From the NCBI RefSeq assembly GCF_004526235.1, contig NZ_CP038159.1, positions 806,001 to 870,000 of the forward strand: a stretch of DNA of 64,000 bases, in the 5' to 3' direction. The notes under the pieces are model-generated. The model worked only from the letters and a program-made list of their open reading frames with translations. It was not told the DNA's origin and ran no database searches. This document shows, piece after piece, positions 63,506 through 64,000 of this stretch. The DNA is from Sphingobacterium sp. CZ-2. GTDB lineage: Bacteria; Bacteroidota; Bacteroidia; Sphingobacteriales; Sphingobacteriaceae. Positions within the stretch are counted from its first letter, which is position 1. Each line of letters starts with the position of its first letter. The translations under genes were made by a program, and so were the position numbers.

Positions 63506-64000
63506 ATGGGAAGACATATTTTAAAAAGAGAACAAGCCATTACGTTTGTTAAGGAAACATTTGCAACTGGATTAAAAAAGGTGTTGAACCTTACGCCGGT
63601 TTCTTCACCTATTGTGGTATTGGATGGAACTGGTATCAACGATGACCTGAATGGCATTGAAAGACCCGTATCCTTTCCCATCAAATCGTTGGATGACCAA
63701 CGCGCTGTTGTGGTCCATTCCCTAGCCAAATGGAAAAGGATCCGATTAAAGGAATTGGAGATGGAACCAGGTGAAGGTATTCTTACCGATATGCGTGCGT
63801 TAAGACCAGATGAGGATTATTCGCCGATCCATTCTATTTATGTAGATCAATGGGATTGGGAATGTTGCATTACGCCAGATCACCGGAACCTACCCTTCTT
63901 AAAGAAAACGGTAGAAGATATTTATTCGGTCATCTATTCCACCGAGCAAGCTGTTTCGGCACAATACCCACATATAGAAGCCGTATTGCCAGAAAACATA
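63506..64000 (+). CDS. Aspartate-ammonia ligase AsnA (partial, 3' end missing)
   Basis: ATP-dependent asparagine synthetase using ammonia. The first 165 codons are present and run off the window. The frame from ATG 63506 is open throughout and matches E. coli AsnA in order: LKREQAITFVKETF, VVHSLAKWKR, TDMRALRPDED and IHSIYVDQWDWE. It has its own promoter-like box. Confidence 0.95.
   Translation, partial: MGRHILKREQAITFVKETFATGLKKVLNLTPVSSPIVVLDGTGINDDLNGIERPVSFPIKSLDDQRAVVVHSLAKWKRIRLKELEMEPGEGILTDMRALRPDEDYSPIHSIYVDQWDWECCITPDHRNLPFLKKTVEDIYSVIYSTEQAVSAQYPHIEAVLPENI

Noticed and set aside
1..64000. tRNA, rRNA, tmRNA or insertion sequence
   Set aside because: No cloverleaf with CCA-like end, conserved rRNA stretch or transposase frame was recognised by reading both strands; a dedicated search was not possible.

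Overview
The window reads as chromosomal DNA of a Bacteroidota bacterium, most likely Sphingobacteriaceae (Sphingobacterium/Pedobacter-like). The reasons are AT-rich spacers, promoters of the TTTG-N19-TAnnTTTG type instead of sigma70 boxes, several families found mainly in this phylum (DUF4294, DUF3098, DUF5106-type thioredoxins, DUF5694, propeller/triple-tyrosine/HTH regulators, carboxypeptidase-regulatory outer membrane barrels), bacillithiol deacetylase BshB1, and ftsE and ftsX lying far apart. No rRNA, tRNA, CRISPR array, prophage or complete insertion sequence was seen. The organism assignment is an inference.

Layout. 1-4.5 kb: grpE-dnaJ, ftsE with a small partner gene, and a LuxC-type acyl-CoA reductase divergent from a ferredoxin. 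4.5-8.8 kb: a DUF5694 protein, a LytS/LytT-like two-component pair and a dicarboxylate/amino-acid symporter. 8.8-12.3 kb: pstSCAB phosphate transporter without phoU. 12.5-18.8 kb: a six-gene sulfate assimilation operon (sulfite reductase with a C-terminal HEPN-like domain, two siroheme genes, an iron-sulfur APS reductase, cysD, cysN). 18.9-21.6 kb: orphan HicB, an unusual spacer with 11-bp repeats, an acetyltransferase and a secreted hydrolase. 21.7-27.1 kb: an M60 peptidase divergent from a BlaI/M56 regulatory pair, rearranged by a direct 1,792-bp tandem duplication that leaves broken copies of both end genes. 27.1-31.6 kb: a beta-propeller gene and an outer membrane barrel gene, bracketed by two copies of a dispersed palindromic repeat. 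31.6-38.1 kb: sugar isomerase-like protein, a LOG-family protein overlapping an ATP-cone/Mrr nuclease, DUF2892, sirtuin, gdhA, ispE. 38.2-47.9 kb: a membrane-anchored propeller/HTH regulator, a TPM protein, DUF4230, methyltransferase, MFS exporter, lipoproteins and an OmpA protein. 48.6-64 kb: mainly housekeeping (leuS, ftsX, uppP, truB, ribF, bshB1, GPx-like, relA/spoT, fur, purA, pabB, start of asnA).

How the genes fit together. The sulfur operon supplies activation (CysDN), APS reduction, siroheme and sulfite reduction, so sulfate can go to sulfide without APS kinase or a flavoprotein reductase. The BlaI/M56 pair probably controls itself through a TACA-TT-TGTA operator lying on its -7 box and may also affect the divergent M60 peptidase.

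The most unusual structures are the tandem duplication, the pair of spacers built of 11-bp phased repeats (about 19.5 and 48.4 kb), the palindromic elements flanking the barrel operon, and the LOG plus ATP-cone nuclease pair. All identities come from reading motifs by eye; no database search was run.
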